Shown: piece by piece, positions 40,736-49,811 of the stretch
Layout of the letters: every line of letters starts with the position of its first letter
How positions within the stretch are numbered: the first letter of the stretch is position 1
From: Desulfovibrio sp.
GTDB taxonomy: Bacteria > Desulfobacterota > Desulfovibrionia > Desulfovibrionales > Desulfovibrionaceae
Direction of reading: 5' to 3'
NCBI GenBank assembly: GCA_030145055.1
Contig: JAQYWK010000004.1
Coordinates: forward strand, 138,701-202,700
DNA length: 64,000 nucleotides
Notes under the pieces: generated by a model
What the model was told of the DNA's origin: nothing
The model's database searches: none
What the model saw: the letters and a program-made list of their open reading frames with translations, nothing else
Translations under genes and position numbers: made by a program

Positions 40736-41503
40736 TTGAAAAAGTACAGAGGGATTTACCTCAAGAATGAAAAAGAGATTGGCCTCATGCGTGAGGCCAA
40801 TCGTCTTGTTTCTATGGTTCTGGATACGCTTGGCAAAGCAATTGAGCCTGGTATTACAACTATGTCATTAGAAGATATAGCTGCTAAAGCTTGCGAAGGC
40901 TACGGAGTAGTTCCGGCCTTCAAGGGGTATCATGGATTTCCTTTTGTTTTATGTTGCTCAGTAAATGAAGAAGTCGTTCATGGGTTTCCTTCCAATGAAC
41001 GAATTCTGAATGAGGGCGACATTGTCAGTATTGATATGGGTGTTGTCTATAAAGGTTTCTTTGGAGACTCTGCTCGTACTTATCCTGTTGGAACAATTTC
41101 TACTACGGCTCAAAAGCTGCTTGATGTTACCCGTGACTCTCTGATGAAGGGAATTTCCATGGCGCATCCGGGAAATAATCTTTACGATGTTTCTCGTGCG
41201 GTACAGGAGCATAGTGAAGCAAATGGATTTGGTGTTGTTAGAAGGTTTGTCGGACATGGGATTGGTCGTAATCTTCATGAAAAGCCTGAAGTTCCAAACT
41301 TTGTGCCAGCCGGTATGCCTGGAGTTAACCTCAGAACGGGAATGGTCATTGCCATCGAACCGATGGTTACAGAAGGTTCATATGAGATAGAAGTTCTATC
41401 TGATAAGTGGACTGCAGTCACCAAGGACAGGAAGCTGTCTGCCCATTTTGAGCACACCATTGCAATTACTTCAGATGGTCCGATTATATTGAGTCAGTCA
41501 TAA
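40736..41503 (+). CDS. map: Methionine aminopeptidase, type I
   Basis: It removes the initiator methionine from nascent proteins using two metal ions. The 255-residue protein has NEVVHGFPS-type substrate-pocket motif (SVNEEVVHGFP), metal ligands in SIDMGV and GDSARTYPVG, the GHGIGRNLHEKP histidine motif, EPMV and FEHTIAIT. The start is TTG at 40736, 5 nt after secY. infA and adk, often neighbours here, are absent. Confidence 0.97.
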   Translation: MKKYRGIYLKNEKEIGLMREANRLVSMVLDTLGKAIEPGITTMSLEDIAAKACEGYGVVPAFKGYHGFPFVLCCSVNEEVVHGFPSNERILNEGDIVSIDMGVVYKGFFGDSARTYPVGTISTTAQKLLDVTRDSLMKGISMAHPGNNLYDVSRAVQEHSEANGFGVVRRFVGHGIGRNLHEKPEVPNFVPAGMPGVNLRTGMVIAIEPMVTEGSYEIEVLSDKWTAVTKDRKLSAHFEHTIAITSDGPIILSQS

Positions 41504-41695
41504 ATATTACATTAATTCCCCGTAAGGCTTGATTTTTGTAATTTAGTTCTGTATAAGTCATTTTCTAAATTTCGAGGCAACGGAAGACTAGGCATGCACT
41601 CAATTTCCTTTTAGCCGGGTAGTTGAGACATCATTGGCCCACCGTCGGCTAGCTCCCGATTGGTTAACTGTTAAACTGCATTAGTGGAGACGGTC
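41504..41695 (+). promoter_or_regulatory. Leader before rpmJ and the alpha operon
   Basis: A 192-nt gap in an otherwise tight array. TAGCCG at 41612-41617 can pair with CGGCTA near 41646-41651, and CCTTTTAGCCG at 41607-41617 repeats one in the S10 leader. In E. coli the alpha operon leader is bound by S4; this gap is the matching place. No clear promoter or terminator is visible. Confidence 0.4.
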
Positions 41696-41809
41696 ATGAA
41701 AGTAAGACCATCTGTTAAGAAGATTTGTCCCAAATGCAAAGTAATCAGACGCAAAGGTGTTCTTAGGGTGATATGTGAAAACCCAAGACACAAACAGCGT
41801 CAAGGATAG
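41696..41809 (+). CDS. rpmJ: 50S ribosomal protein L36
   Basis: A 37-residue gene ([21 protein letters not shown]...) with zinc ligands C11, C14, C27 and H32, the usual zinc-binding L36. It lies 12 nt before rpsM. Confidence 0.97.
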
Positions 41810-41821
41810 AGAGGTATACCT

Positions 41822-42193
41822 GTGGCTCGTATCGCTGGAGTAGACCTTCCGAAAAATAAGCGTTTGGATATTGCACTGACTTACATCTTTGGAGTAGGTC
41901 GCACAACTGCACTCAAGATTCTTGATACCGTAGGTATCGATTGGACATTGAAAACTGATGACCTTAGTGGTGATCAGGTCAATACCATTCGTAAAGAACT
42001 TGAAGATAACTATAAAGTTGAAGGTGACCTCCGTCGCAATCAAGTCGCTGATATTAAGCGCTTGATGGACATTGGTAGTTACCGTGGACTCCGTCATCGT
42101 CGCGGATTGCCCGTACGCGGACAGAGCTCCAAAACCAACGCAAGGACCCGTAAAGGTCCACGTCGCTCAGTAATGAGTAGGAAGAAGAAATAA
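41822..42193 (+). CDS. rpsM: 30S ribosomal protein S13
   Basis: S13 is in the 30S head and contacts L5 and P-site tRNA. The 123-residue protein starts at GTG 41822 ([26 protein letters not shown]) and ends in the basic tail [21 protein letters not shown]. Confidence 0.98.
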   Translation: MARIAGVDLPKNKRLDIALTYIFGVGRTTALKILDTVGIDWTLKTDDLSGDQVNTIRKELEDNYKVEGDLRRNQVADIKRLMDIGSYRGLRHRRGLPVRGQSSKTNARTRKGPRRSVMSRKKK

Positions 42194-42278
42194 TTAAGAT
42201 CATCCGCAGATTTGGGGCCAGATTTTAATCAGGTCTTTGTGCTGCTGATATAAATTCAACTCATCTGGAGAGAATGGT

Positions 42279-42668
42279 ATGGCTAGACCTCGCCGTTCCG
42301 GCAAGAAAAAAGAGAAAAAGAATGTTCCTGTGGGCATCGCCCATGTTAAAGCAACATTTAATAATACTATAATTACCTTCACTGATTTAAAAGGTAACGT
42401 AATCAGCTGGGCCACTTCTGGTGCATCCGGTTTCAAGGGATCTAGAAAATCTACTCCCTTTGCTGCTCAGGTAGCTGCTGAAACCGCCGCTAGAAAAGCT
42501 CAGGACCAGGGTATGCGTACCGTGGGTATTTTTGTAAAAGGCCCCGGTTCCGGTCGTGAGGCTGCTATGCGCGCCATCGGTAACATCGGTATGAAGGTTA
42601 ACTTCATTCGCGATATCACGCCCATACCGCACAACGGCTGTCGTCCGCCGAAGCGCCGCAGGGTCTAA
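42279..42668 (+). CDS. rpsK: 30S ribosomal protein S11
   Basis: S11 is on the 30S platform near the E site. The 129-residue sequence has [35 protein letters not shown] and the C-terminal [18 protein letters not shown]. It follows rpsM after 85 nt, with no extra gene between. Confidence 0.98.
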   Translation: MARPRRSGKKKEKKNVPVGIAHVKATFNNTIITFTDLKGNVISWATSGASGFKGSRKSTPFAAQVAAETAARKAQDQGMRTVGIFVKGPGSGREAAMRAIGNIGMKVNFIRDITPIPHNGCRPPKRRRV

Positions 42669-42687
42669 CGTTCGCAGGAGAATAACC

Positions 42688-43314
42688 TTGGCTAGATATA
42701 CAAAAGCAAAATGCAGACTTTGCCGCAGAGAAGGGGAAAAACTCTTCATCAAAGGCGATCGCTGCTTTACTGATAAGTGTTCATATGAACGTCGTCCATA
42801 CGCCCCTGGTATTGCAGGACGCATGAGAAAGAAAATGAGTGACTACGCAATTCAGCTTCGTGAGAAGCAGAAAGTGCGTCGCATGTACGGTATCCTTGAA
42901 GGGCAGTTCCGCGGTTATTTTAAACGCGCGGACTCCATGAAAGGGGTAACTGGTGCGAATCTCCTCATTATACTTGAAAGTCGCCTCGACAACACTATTT
43001 ACCGCTTGGGATTCGCTAACTCTCGCAATCAGGCTCGCCAGCTTGTGAGACACGGCATTTTCAAAAAGAATGGAAGGCGTGTTAACATTCCTTCTATGCA
43101 GGTAAGCCCTGGTGATGTCATTGAGGTTCGTGATGAAGCCCGTAAGATACCGGTGATTCTCGAAGCTCAGGAAGTTATAGCCCGTCGCGGTTGCCCTGAG
43201 TGGCTTGAGTCCGACGGTGCTGCTTTCAAGGGTGAAGTAAAAGCAATGCCGACTAGGGAAGACATACAGTTCCCTATCAACGAACAGCTGATTGTCGAGC
43301 TGTACTCCAAATAA
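42688..43314 (+). CDS. rpsD: 30S ribosomal protein S4, zinc-binding form
   Basis: S4 starts 30S assembly and often represses the alpha operon. The 208-residue protein keeps a zinc site C9, C12, C26 and C31, and has the S4 RNA-binding domain ([25 protein letters not shown]). The start is TTG at 42688, 7 nt after GCAGGAG, a rare codon for a ribosomal protein. Confidence 0.98.
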   Translation: MARYTKAKCRLCRREGEKLFIKGDRCFTDKCSYERRPYAPGIAGRMRKKMSDYAIQLREKQKVRRMYGILEGQFRGYFKRADSMKGVTGANLLIILESRLDNTIYRLGFANSRNQARQLVRHGIFKKNGRRVNIPSMQVSPGDVIEVRDEARKIPVILEAQEVIARRGCPEWLESDGAAFKGEVKAMPTREDIQFPINEQLIVELYSK

Positions 43315-43327
43315 GAAGGATTAGTGC

Positions 43328-44368
43328 ATGCTTATTCAAGACGGTGACAAACTCATCAACACACGCAACTGGGCCGAGCTATGTAAGCCGGAACAGCTAG
43401 TGCGCGATTCCAAGTCCAACGAGCTTTATGGCAAGTTCATTTGTGAACCCTTGGAGCGTGGATTTGGCACAACCATAGGCAACTCCCTTCGTCGGGTACT
43501 CCTTTCTTCAATGCAAGGATCAGCTGTGGTTGCTGTTAAGATAGAAGGCGTACAGCACGAATTCACCACCATTGAAGGTGTGATGGAAGACGTCACTGAA
43601 GTCGTGCTGAACATCAAACAGATTAGATTCGCAATGACTACTGATGAACCCCAGTTCCTTAGCCTTTCGGTTAATAAGCAGGGTGTCGTCACCGCAGCTG
43701 ATATTCAGGAAAACCAGAACGTTAAAGTCCTCAATCCTGAGCAGACTATTGCGACTCTCTCTGAGAAAATGGTACTCGATATGACTTTCGAGATCCGTAT
43801 GGGTAAGGGATACGTCCCTGCCGATATGCATGAAGGCTTTGTAAACGAAATTGGTCACATTCAGACTGATTCAAGCTTCTCTCCTATCCGTAAGGTAGCT
43901 TACAGTGTGGAGCAGGCTCGTGTTGGACAAATGACTAACTTTGATAAGCTTGTTCTCGAAGTCTTTACTGATGGTTCCGTCACTCCTGAAGATGCGGTTG
44001 CGTATAGCGCCAAAATTCTTAAGGAACAACTTTCCGTTTTCATCAATTTTGATGAAATGGGCTCCGAACAAGAAGAGTCTAAGGAAAGTGACCTTGATCT
44101 GAACCCTAATCTGTTCAAAAGTATCGATGAACTTGAATTATCAGTTCGTGCGACTAACTGCCTCAAGGCTGCTAACATAAGAATTGTTGGCGAACTTGTT
44201 CAGCGAACAGAGCAGGCCATGCTTAAGACAAAGAACTTCGGACGTAAGTCTCTCGACGAAATCCGTAGAGTCCTTGACAGTATGGAGCTCAAGTTCGGGA
44301 TGCCTTTAGAGGATTTCGACAAAAAGCATCAGGAATGGCTGAAGAGGAAAGAGAAAAATGAGGCATAA
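43328..44368 (+). CDS. rpoA: DNA-directed RNA polymerase subunit alpha
   Basis: RpoA dimerises to start polymerase assembly; its C-terminal domain contacts UP elements and activators. The 346-residue protein has the N-terminal domain ([22 protein letters not shown]) and the C-terminal helix-hairpin-helix ([24 protein letters not shown]). Its end overlaps rplQ by 11 nt. Confidence 0.99.
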   Translation: MLIQDGDKLINTRNWAELCKPEQLVRDSKSNELYGKFICEPLERGFGTTIGNSLRRVLLSSMQGSAVVAVKIEGVQHEFTTIEGVMEDVTEVVLNIKQIRFAMTTDEPQFLSLSVNKQGVVTAADIQENQNVKVLNPEQTIATLSEKMVLDMTFEIRMGKGYVPADMHEGFVNEIGHIQTDSSFSPIRKVAYSVEQARVGQMTNFDKLVLEVFTDGSVTPEDAVAYSAKILKEQLSVFINFDEMGSEQEESKESDLDLNPNLFKSIDELELSVRATNCLKAANIRIVGELVQRTEQAMLKTKNFGRKSLDEIRRVLDSMELKFGMPLEDFDKKHQEWLKRKEKNEA

Positions 44369-44774
44369 AAAGTCAGGAAGAAAGTTTAACAGGACCGGTT
44401 CCCACAGGAAAGCCATGTTCCGTAACATGGTCCGCTCACTGTTGACTTATGAACATATGCGTACCACTGAGCCTAAGGCAAAGGAATTGAGAAGTTTTGC
44501 TGAAAAACTTATCACCCTTGCTCTCCGTGACGACTTGCACTCTAGACGTCTTGCTTACAAGACTCTTGAGAACCACAAGCTCGTTCAGAAGCTCTTTGAT
44601 GAAATCGGCCCTCGCTTTATTGGCGGCGGCGGTGGTTACACTCGTATTATCAAGCTCGCTGAACCACGTAAGGGCGATTGCGCTCCTATGGTGATCATTG
44701 AACTTACAAAACGCGCTGACGCTCTTGTAGCTGAAGCAACTGAGGCTCCTGCAAAGGAAACTCAGGAAGCATAA
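44358..44774 (+). CDS. rplQ: 50S ribosomal protein L17
   Basis: L17 lies near the tunnel exit. The 138-residue protein starts [24 protein letters not shown] and has a short acidic-Ala tail beyond the usual core. It closes the S10-spc-alpha array and is followed by a strong terminator. Confidence 0.98.
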   Translation: MRHKKSGRKFNRTGSHRKAMFRNMVRSLLTYEHMRTTEPKAKELRSFAEKLITLALRDDLHSRRLAYKTLENHKLVQKLFDEIGPRFIGGGGGYTRIIKLAEPRKGDCAPMVIIELTKRADALVAEATEAPAKETQEA

Positions 44775-44786
44775 ATTATGCTCTTC

Positions 44787-44819
44787 AAAAGGGACGGAAT
44801 TTATTCCGTCCCTTTTTTT
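44787..44819 (+). terminator. Terminator of the S10-spc-alpha array
   Basis: GGGACGGAAT pairs perfectly with ATTCCGTCCC around TT, followed by seven T. Confidence 0.95.
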
Positions 44820-44857
44820 ATCCGTTATTATAGATATTTTCGATAGGAGAGATCGGT

Positions 44858-45754
44858 ATGGACCTAAGGAGACTTGAAGCCTTTTGTAAGGTTTATGAAT
44901 TAAAAAGTTTTTCTAAGGCGGGGAGAGAACTTTATCTTTCGCAGCCTACAATCAGTGCTCATATATCTACTCTTGAGGAAGAACTTGGCGTGCATCTTTT
45001 TGACAGGCTTGGTCGCTCAATTCTGGTAACGCAAGCTGGTGAAGTCTTATATCGTAATGCAAAGGATATCTACGAACTGATTGGGAAGGCACATTCAGAA
45101 ATTAATTTGCTGCGGGACAAAGTTGTAGGTGATTTGGAAATAGGAGGTAGCTCTATTCCCTCGCATTACCTTTTGCCAGGCATTTTATATGATTATTGTA
45201 AAAAATTTCCAGATGTCAGAATACATATGTCCGTTGGTGATACAACTGACATTTTAAATAAAATAAGATCTGGAAAACTCATTCTCGGCGTTGTAGGGGC
45301 TACAACCGATGCGCCAAATATTGAATTTATACCGATTATGCGTGACAAGCTTGTTGTGGTCGCGCCTCCAGTTCTCGTAAAGAATTACGACGGCATTATT
45401 GATATTCAGCAGTTAGCAGAACTTCCATGGGTTATGCGCGAAGGGGGGTCAGGCACCCGCAAAGCTCTTGAAGCAGGGCTGGCTGAACTCGGCACTAATA
45501 TTCGTGATCTTAATGTTACTGTCTGGGTTGAATCGACTCAAGCTGTTGTCCAATGTGTTAAGGCAGGGCTTGGCATAAGTGTTACATCATTGCTGGCTGC
45601 ACAGACTCATATTGATTCGGGTGAACTTATTCATATTACTGATTTGCCTTTGAATTTAGAGCGCAGTTTTTATCTAGCCCATCTAACCGGAAGAGAATTC
45701 TTTCCGGCTGTACGCTATTTCATTGATCACGTGAAAAATAGTACGTTTGAATAG
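44858..45754 (+). CDS. LysR-family transcriptional regulator
   Basis: The 298-residue protein has the LysR winged helix-turn-helix (about 1-60, LKSFSKAGRELYLSQPTISAHISTLEEELG) and a periplasmic-binding-like effector domain (about 90-295, related to the CysB/CbbR group). Similar Desulfovibrio proteins are sometimes linked with selenium metabolism, but I cannot establish that here. It faces the mqnACE genes across a shared terminator, so it is not in their operon. Its ligand is unknown. Confidence 0.9.
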   Translation: MDLRRLEAFCKVYELKSFSKAGRELYLSQPTISAHISTLEEELGVHLFDRLGRSILVTQAGEVLYRNAKDIYELIGKAHSEINLLRDKVVGDLEIGGSSIPSHYLLPGILYDYCKKFPDVRIHMSVGDTTDILNKIRSGKLILGVVGATTDAPNIEFIPIMRDKLVVVAPPVLVKNYDGIIDIQQLAELPWVMREGGSGTRKALEAGLAELGTNIRDLNVTVWVESTQAVVQCVKAGLGISVTSLLAAQTHIDSGELIHITDLPLNLERSFYLAHLTGREFFPAVRYFIDHVKNSTFE

Positions 45755-45770
45755 ATATTTTTGCTTATAA

Positions 45771-45803
45771 AAAAGGGGTATGTAAATTACATACCCCTTT
45801 TTT
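45771..45803. terminator. Bidirectional terminator between lysR and mqnA
   Basis: GGGGTATGTAA and TTACATACCCC form a near-perfect hairpin flanked by A and T runs, so it can serve both convergent transcripts. Confidence 0.92.
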
Positions 45804-45829
45804 TGTCTTCTGTTTCGTCTTACTAAAGA

Positions 45830-46657
45830 CTACATTTCAATAAAATTTAAGTTTGGAATATGTTCAATCTGTCCAGTTTTGTGTAAATATTTAGCAAATA
45901 TTTTAAGGCCTTCTTTTTCTTTTTCTTCTAAATCGTAGACGAGCCCTTCAAAGTAAGACTTCATTTCATCAGGTGATAGTATACTTTTTTCTGATGTTAT
46001 TTCAGACATCTGATCTATATTCTCTTGTCCCCATTCTTTTGCCCGAATCAAAGTTTTAACAGCTTCAATAATTTCTTTCTTCTTAGCTAAGTCTTTGCGT
46101 ACTATCCATACTCCGAAAATAAAAGGGAGTCCGGTCCACTCACGCCACGCTTCTCCTAGGTCCAATTTGTATGTGTAATCGTCATGGTTACGCAGATTTA
46201 ATGCTTCATCACCAATTGCTAATAATGCATCAGGGCGTTGCCCTGAAGCTAATAGTTCTGAGGCATTGCCTATTTCATAGACAGGAGCTATCGAGATGTG
46301 TTCGCTAAAAAGAATTTTAAGTAGTGCCGCAGATGTGTGTGTTTCAGCACTTACCAGAATCTTTGCTCCATCTAAGTCGTGGATAGGTTTCTGGCTAAGT
46401 AGTAGTACTGATTGCACAGGACCACAGCTACCGATTGCAATATTGGGAATTAATTCATACTGATCAGAATGGCGTAGGTATTCGATTGATGATACAGAAG
46501 AAATATGAAGCATGTCTTCAGACATAAGCTTATTCAGTTGGGCTGGTGGTCCATAGAAAAAGTTAAAGTTATTTTCTATAAGATTTGACTCAAGAGGGTA
46601 ATAAATCGGTAAAACGTTCAAAAAAGAAATTCTACCGACTTTAATCGCATTAGTCAT
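45830..46657 (-). CDS. mqnA: Chorismate dehydratase MqnA
   Basis: MqnA turns chorismate into 3-[(1-carboxyvinyl)oxy]benzoate, the first step of the futalosine route to menaquinone. The 275-residue protein has the periplasmic-binding-like fold with GRISFLNVLPIYYP near the N-terminus, ISSVSSIEYLRH, and the ETHTSAALLKILF stretch. It overlaps the end of mqnC by 8 nt on the minus strand. Confidence 0.95.
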   Translation of the reverse strand: MTNAIKVGRISFLNVLPIYYPLESNLIENNFNFFYGPPAQLNKLMSEDMLHISSVSSIEYLRHSDQYELIPNIAIGSCGPVQSVLLLSQKPIHDLDGAKILVSAETHTSAALLKILFSEHISIAPVYEIGNASELLASGQRPDALLAIGDEALNLRNHDDYTYKLDLGEAWREWTGLPFIFGVWIVRKDLAKKKEIIEAVKTLIRAKEWGQENIDQMSEITSEKSILSPDEMKSYFEGLVYDLEEKEKEGLKIFAKYLHKTGQIEHIPNLNFIEM

Positions 46658-47747
46658 TCCGATTCTCCAACAATCCGTATTCCATGTTCCTTTGTCTAGG
46701 TGTGAATCCTGCTTTTGTTATCAAGTTGGCGATTTCATCTTCAGATAATCTGAAACTAACGCCAGCAGCCTTAACAACATTTTCTTCAATCATTGTTGAT
46801 CCAAAATCGTTGCCCCCATAAAATAATGCCAACTGCGAAATCTTTGGCCCCATCGTGACCCAGGACACCTGTATATTATCAAAGTTATCAAGCACAATTC
46901 TGGAAACGGCGAGCATACGTAGATATTCAACACTCGTCATTCTGCGTGCATTTGGAATATTCGTATTGTCCGGCTGAAAAGTCCAAGGAATGAATGCGGT
47001 GAATCCTCCAGTCCTATCCTGGACTTCACGGAGTGCAAACAAGTGCATGATTCGGTCTGCAGGCTTTTCCTCATGTCCAAACATCATGGTAGCGGTAGTT
47101 CTTATACCAAGTTTGTGAGCCGTTTCCATGACGTCAAGCCACTGCTCTGTTGAGCATTTATTGGGCGCGATTCGTGTGCGCACCTCGTCTACAAGAATCT
47201 CAGCACCGCCGCCGGGAATGGATGCAAGGCCTGCAGCTACTAACCGCTTGAGAACCGCTTCAACTGAAATACCTTCTAGTTCACTGAAAAATACTATTTC
47301 AGGAGGAGAAAAGGCATGAATATGTATAGGGTAATTATCTTTGATGAAACGAAGCATATCTTCGTAATATGTCAGCGGAAGATCCGGATTATGGCCGCCC
47401 TGCATAAGTATCTGGGTTCCGCCAAGGTCGACAGTTTCTTGAATTTTCTGACCTAACTCTTCGCGGCTGATGACGAACCCGCCTTTTTGTTCAGGAGCAA
47501 CATAAAAAGCACAGAATTTACAGCCACACGTACAAATATTTGTGTAATTAATATTACGATCGACTACGTAGGTAACATTCATATCAGGGTGTTTAGCAGT
47601 CCTGATCTGATGAGCCATGCTTGCCAGATCAAATATGTCAGCTTTTTCAAGCAGAGTTTTTGCATCTTCAAAATTAATTCTTTCGCCCGCCGCAATTTTT
47701 GCTCCTATCTTGAGCACTTCAGCAGGACTTTGAGTAAGACTTGTCAT
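46650..47747 (-). CDS. mqnC: Cyclic dehypoxanthinylfutalosine synthase MqnC
   Basis: MqnC is a radical SAM enzyme that cyclises dehypoxanthinylfutalosine, the third step of the futalosine pathway. The 365-residue protein has the cluster motif CX3CX2C at C72, C76 and C79 and the MqnC-type ILMQGGHNPDLPLTYYEDMLRFIK stretch, with HAFSPPEIVFF further on. GAGG precedes the ATG. It lies 18 nt after mqnE. Confidence 0.95.
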   Translation of the reverse strand: MTSLTQSPAEVLKIGAKIAAGERINFEDAKTLLEKADIFDLASMAHQIRTAKHPDMNVTYVVDRNINYTNICTCGCKFCAFYVAPEQKGGFVISREELGQKIQETVDLGGTQILMQGGHNPDLPLTYYEDMLRFIKDNYPIHIHAFSPPEIVFFSELEGISVEAVLKRLVAAGLASIPGGGAEILVDEVRTRIAPNKCSTEQWLDVMETAHKLGIRTTATMMFGHEEKPADRIMHLFALREVQDRTGGFTAFIPWTFQPDNTNIPNARRMTSVEYLRMLAVSRIVLDNFDNIQVSWVTMGPKISQLALFYGGNDFGSTMIEENVVKAAGVSFRLSEDEIANLITKAGFTPRQRNMEYGLLENRND

Positions 47748-47765
47748 ATTGAATATCCTCGTGAT

Positions 47766-48857
47766 CTAGGAAATCTCATTAAAAGCGGCATCGCGTTCAA
47801 CTGGTACAAATCCACAGCCGATAATCATTTCTTCAAGTTCTTTTCTACCAAGAGCCTGTTCTGATGACGCACCTGCCATGTGACCAATTTTTTCCTCAAC
47901 AACAGTTCCATCGAAATCATCAGCTCCATAATGGAGCGCTGCTTGAGCTTGCTTAACTGTAAGCATTACCCAGTAAGCCTTTATGTGAGGAATGTTATCA
48001 AGCATCAATCTGCTGATTGCGATTGTTTTAAGCTCATCATTTCCCGTCAGTGGATTCTCAATTTTGAGAGCACTGTTCTCAGTGAGAAATGGAAGAGGAA
48101 TAAAGCAGTTAAAGCCGCCTGACGCATCTTGCTGCTTACGTAGCTGATCAAGGTGGTCAAGCCTATCTGCAATGGATTCAACGTGCCCGAAGAGCATTGT
48201 ACAGTTGGTTGTGTAGTCTAAAGAATGTGCTTCCTTATGAATTCTAAGCCAACTCTCACCATCAATTTTTTTCGGACAAATTTTATTGCGAGTTTCCGGA
48301 TTGAAAATTTCAGCACCGCCGCCAGGAAGCATTTCAACTCCAACAGCACGCAATCTTTCAAGAGTTTCTATCGTTGAAATGTTTTCAATCTTAGCTAAGT
48401 GAGCGATTTCAACAGCGGTAAAACATTTCAGAGTTGCTTGAGGAAATTCTTTCTTAATCGCTATAAATGACTCTTCGAAAAATGCGAGGGGAATATCTGG
48501 ATGACATCCGCCGACAACATGAATTTCACGCGGAGCAACCGGAGCACTGCGAAGTTTTTCAAGTATATCGTTTTTAGATAGCTGAAAGGATCCTTCCTCG
48601 CCGCGTTCACGGGCATAAGCGCAAAACTTACAACCGTTAATACAAATATTAGTATAGTTGATGTGTCGGTTTAGTACATAGAATGTTTTGTTGCCATGTA
48701 GTTTGCGTCTGACAATAGAGGCCAGTGCACCAAGTGCCGTAAGGTCCGCGCAATTGTATAGGGTATGACCATCCGCGATCGAAAGCCTTTCCCCTGTCAG
48801 AACTTTGTCCAGAATAGAACCAAGCCCAATTTTTTCGAAATATTCTTTTGAAATCAT
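47766..48857 (-). CDS. mqnE: Aminofutalosine synthase MqnE
   Basis: MqnE is the radical SAM enzyme that joins the MqnA product to SAM to make 6-amino-6-deoxyfutalosine. The 363-residue protein has CX3CX2C at C72, C76 and C79 and the MqnE-type VVGGCHPDIPLAFFEE and CFTAVEIAHLAK stretches, which separate it from MqnC. AAGGTG lies 6 nt before the ATG. The order mqnE-mqnC-mqnA is one operon. Confidence 0.95.
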   Translation of the reverse strand: MISKEYFEKIGLGSILDKVLTGERLSIADGHTLYNCADLTALGALASIVRRKLHGNKTFYVLNRHINYTNICINGCKFCAYARERGEEGSFQLSKNDILEKLRSAPVAPREIHVVGGCHPDIPLAFFEESFIAIKKEFPQATLKCFTAVEIAHLAKIENISTIETLERLRAVGVEMLPGGGAEIFNPETRNKICPKKIDGESWLRIHKEAHSLDYTTNCTMLFGHVESIADRLDHLDQLRKQQDASGGFNCFIPLPFLTENSALKIENPLTGNDELKTIAISRLMLDNIPHIKAYWVMLTVKQAQAALHYGADDFDGTVVEEKIGHMAGASSEQALGRKELEEMIIGCGFVPVERDAAFNEIS

Positions 48858-48872
48858 AAGTTCACCTTTGTT

Positions 48873-48895
48873 GAACCGTAAATAAAAGTCGGTTC
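48873..48895. promoter_or_regulatory. Inverted repeat between mqnE and mqnD (possible operator)
   Basis: GAACCG and CGGTTC are perfect inverted 6-mers separated by 11 AT-rich bases, inside the 89-nt divergent gap. The spacing suits a dimeric regulator. Confidence 0.4.
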
Positions 48896-48946
48896 TATCA
48901 ATGTCAATACTGGATTTACAGTCAGTAAAAATATAAACACATTTCT

Positions 48947-49798
48947 ATGAGCAAAATATTAGAAATGGGCTATTCTCCATGCCCGAATGACACCTTTATA
49001 TTTCACGCCCTCGCAAGCGGGGCGATTCGTCTTGATCATTATAAACTAAACATCACTCTTGCTGACGTTGAAGAGCTTAATACACTTGCGCGCGCAGGAA
49101 AGATGGATATTTGTAAAGTATCAGTTCATGCGGCCGCACATATCATGAATGACTACATTCTTCTGCGCGCAGGCGGGGCCATGGGCAGAGGAGTCGGTCC
49201 GCTTTTACTGACTCAGGAACCTTGCACTATTGAAGCCCTAAATGGCAAGCGTGTAGCAATACCCGGAAGAAATACTACAGCAAATTTATTGTTTAACCTG
49301 ATGTGCCGTGAAGCAGGTGTTCAGGTAGAAACAGTAGAACTTGTTTTTGATGAAATTATGGGCGCAATCGTATCTGGAGAAGTTCAAGCTGGAGTGGTGA
49401 TTCACGAAGGTCGTTTTACGTATCAAGGATTAGGCTTATCCAAAATCGCTGACCTCGGTAAATGGTGGGAGGATTATTCAGGTCTTCCGATCCCGCTAGG
49501 TTCTATTGCCATAAGGCGTTCACTGGGAGAGGACGTTGCAGATCTAATTAATTCCGCAATTCGCAGAAGCTTAACACTTTCTCAGGTCGACCCGAGTGTG
49601 GCTTGGCCGTACATTAAAGAACATGCACAAGAAATGGACGACAATGTGGTCAATGAGCACATTGAAACATTTGTAACCGATTACAGCATGGATGTAGGAG
49701 AAGAAGGGGAGAAGGCTGTCACAAGGCTATTAAACGAAGCGGCAAAAATGGATTCCATTATACTTCCCACTCTTCCATTTTTCATTCCTAATTCTTAA
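48947..49798 (+). CDS. mqnD: 1,4-dihydroxy-6-naphthoate synthase MqnD
   Basis: MqnD splits cyclic dehypoxanthinylfutalosine to 1,4-dihydroxy-6-naphthoate, the last named step of the futalosine branch. The 283-residue protein begins MSKILEMGYSPCPNDTFIFHALASG and has VAIPGRNTTANLL. No ribosome-binding site precedes the ATG; TATAAA at 48932-48937 suggests a very short or absent leader. It diverges from mqnE. Confidence 0.94.
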   Translation: MSKILEMGYSPCPNDTFIFHALASGAIRLDHYKLNITLADVEELNTLARAGKMDICKVSVHAAAHIMNDYILLRAGGAMGRGVGPLLLTQEPCTIEALNGKRVAIPGRNTTANLLFNLMCREAGVQVETVELVFDEIMGAIVSGEVQAGVVIHEGRFTYQGLGLSKIADLGKWWEDYSGLPIPLGSIAIRRSLGEDVADLINSAIRRSLTLSQVDPSVAWPYIKEHAQEMDDNVVNEHIETFVTDYSMDVGEEGEKAVTRLLNEAAKMDSIILPTLPFFIPNS

Positions 49799-49811
49799 GT
49801 TTAGTAGAGCC

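Noticed and set aside
44858-45754. LysR protein as the dedicated regulator of selenium metabolism or menaquinone synthesis
   Set aside because: Only family resemblance and adjacency support this; the gene is separated from mqnA by a bidirectional terminator, so no specific function is claimed.
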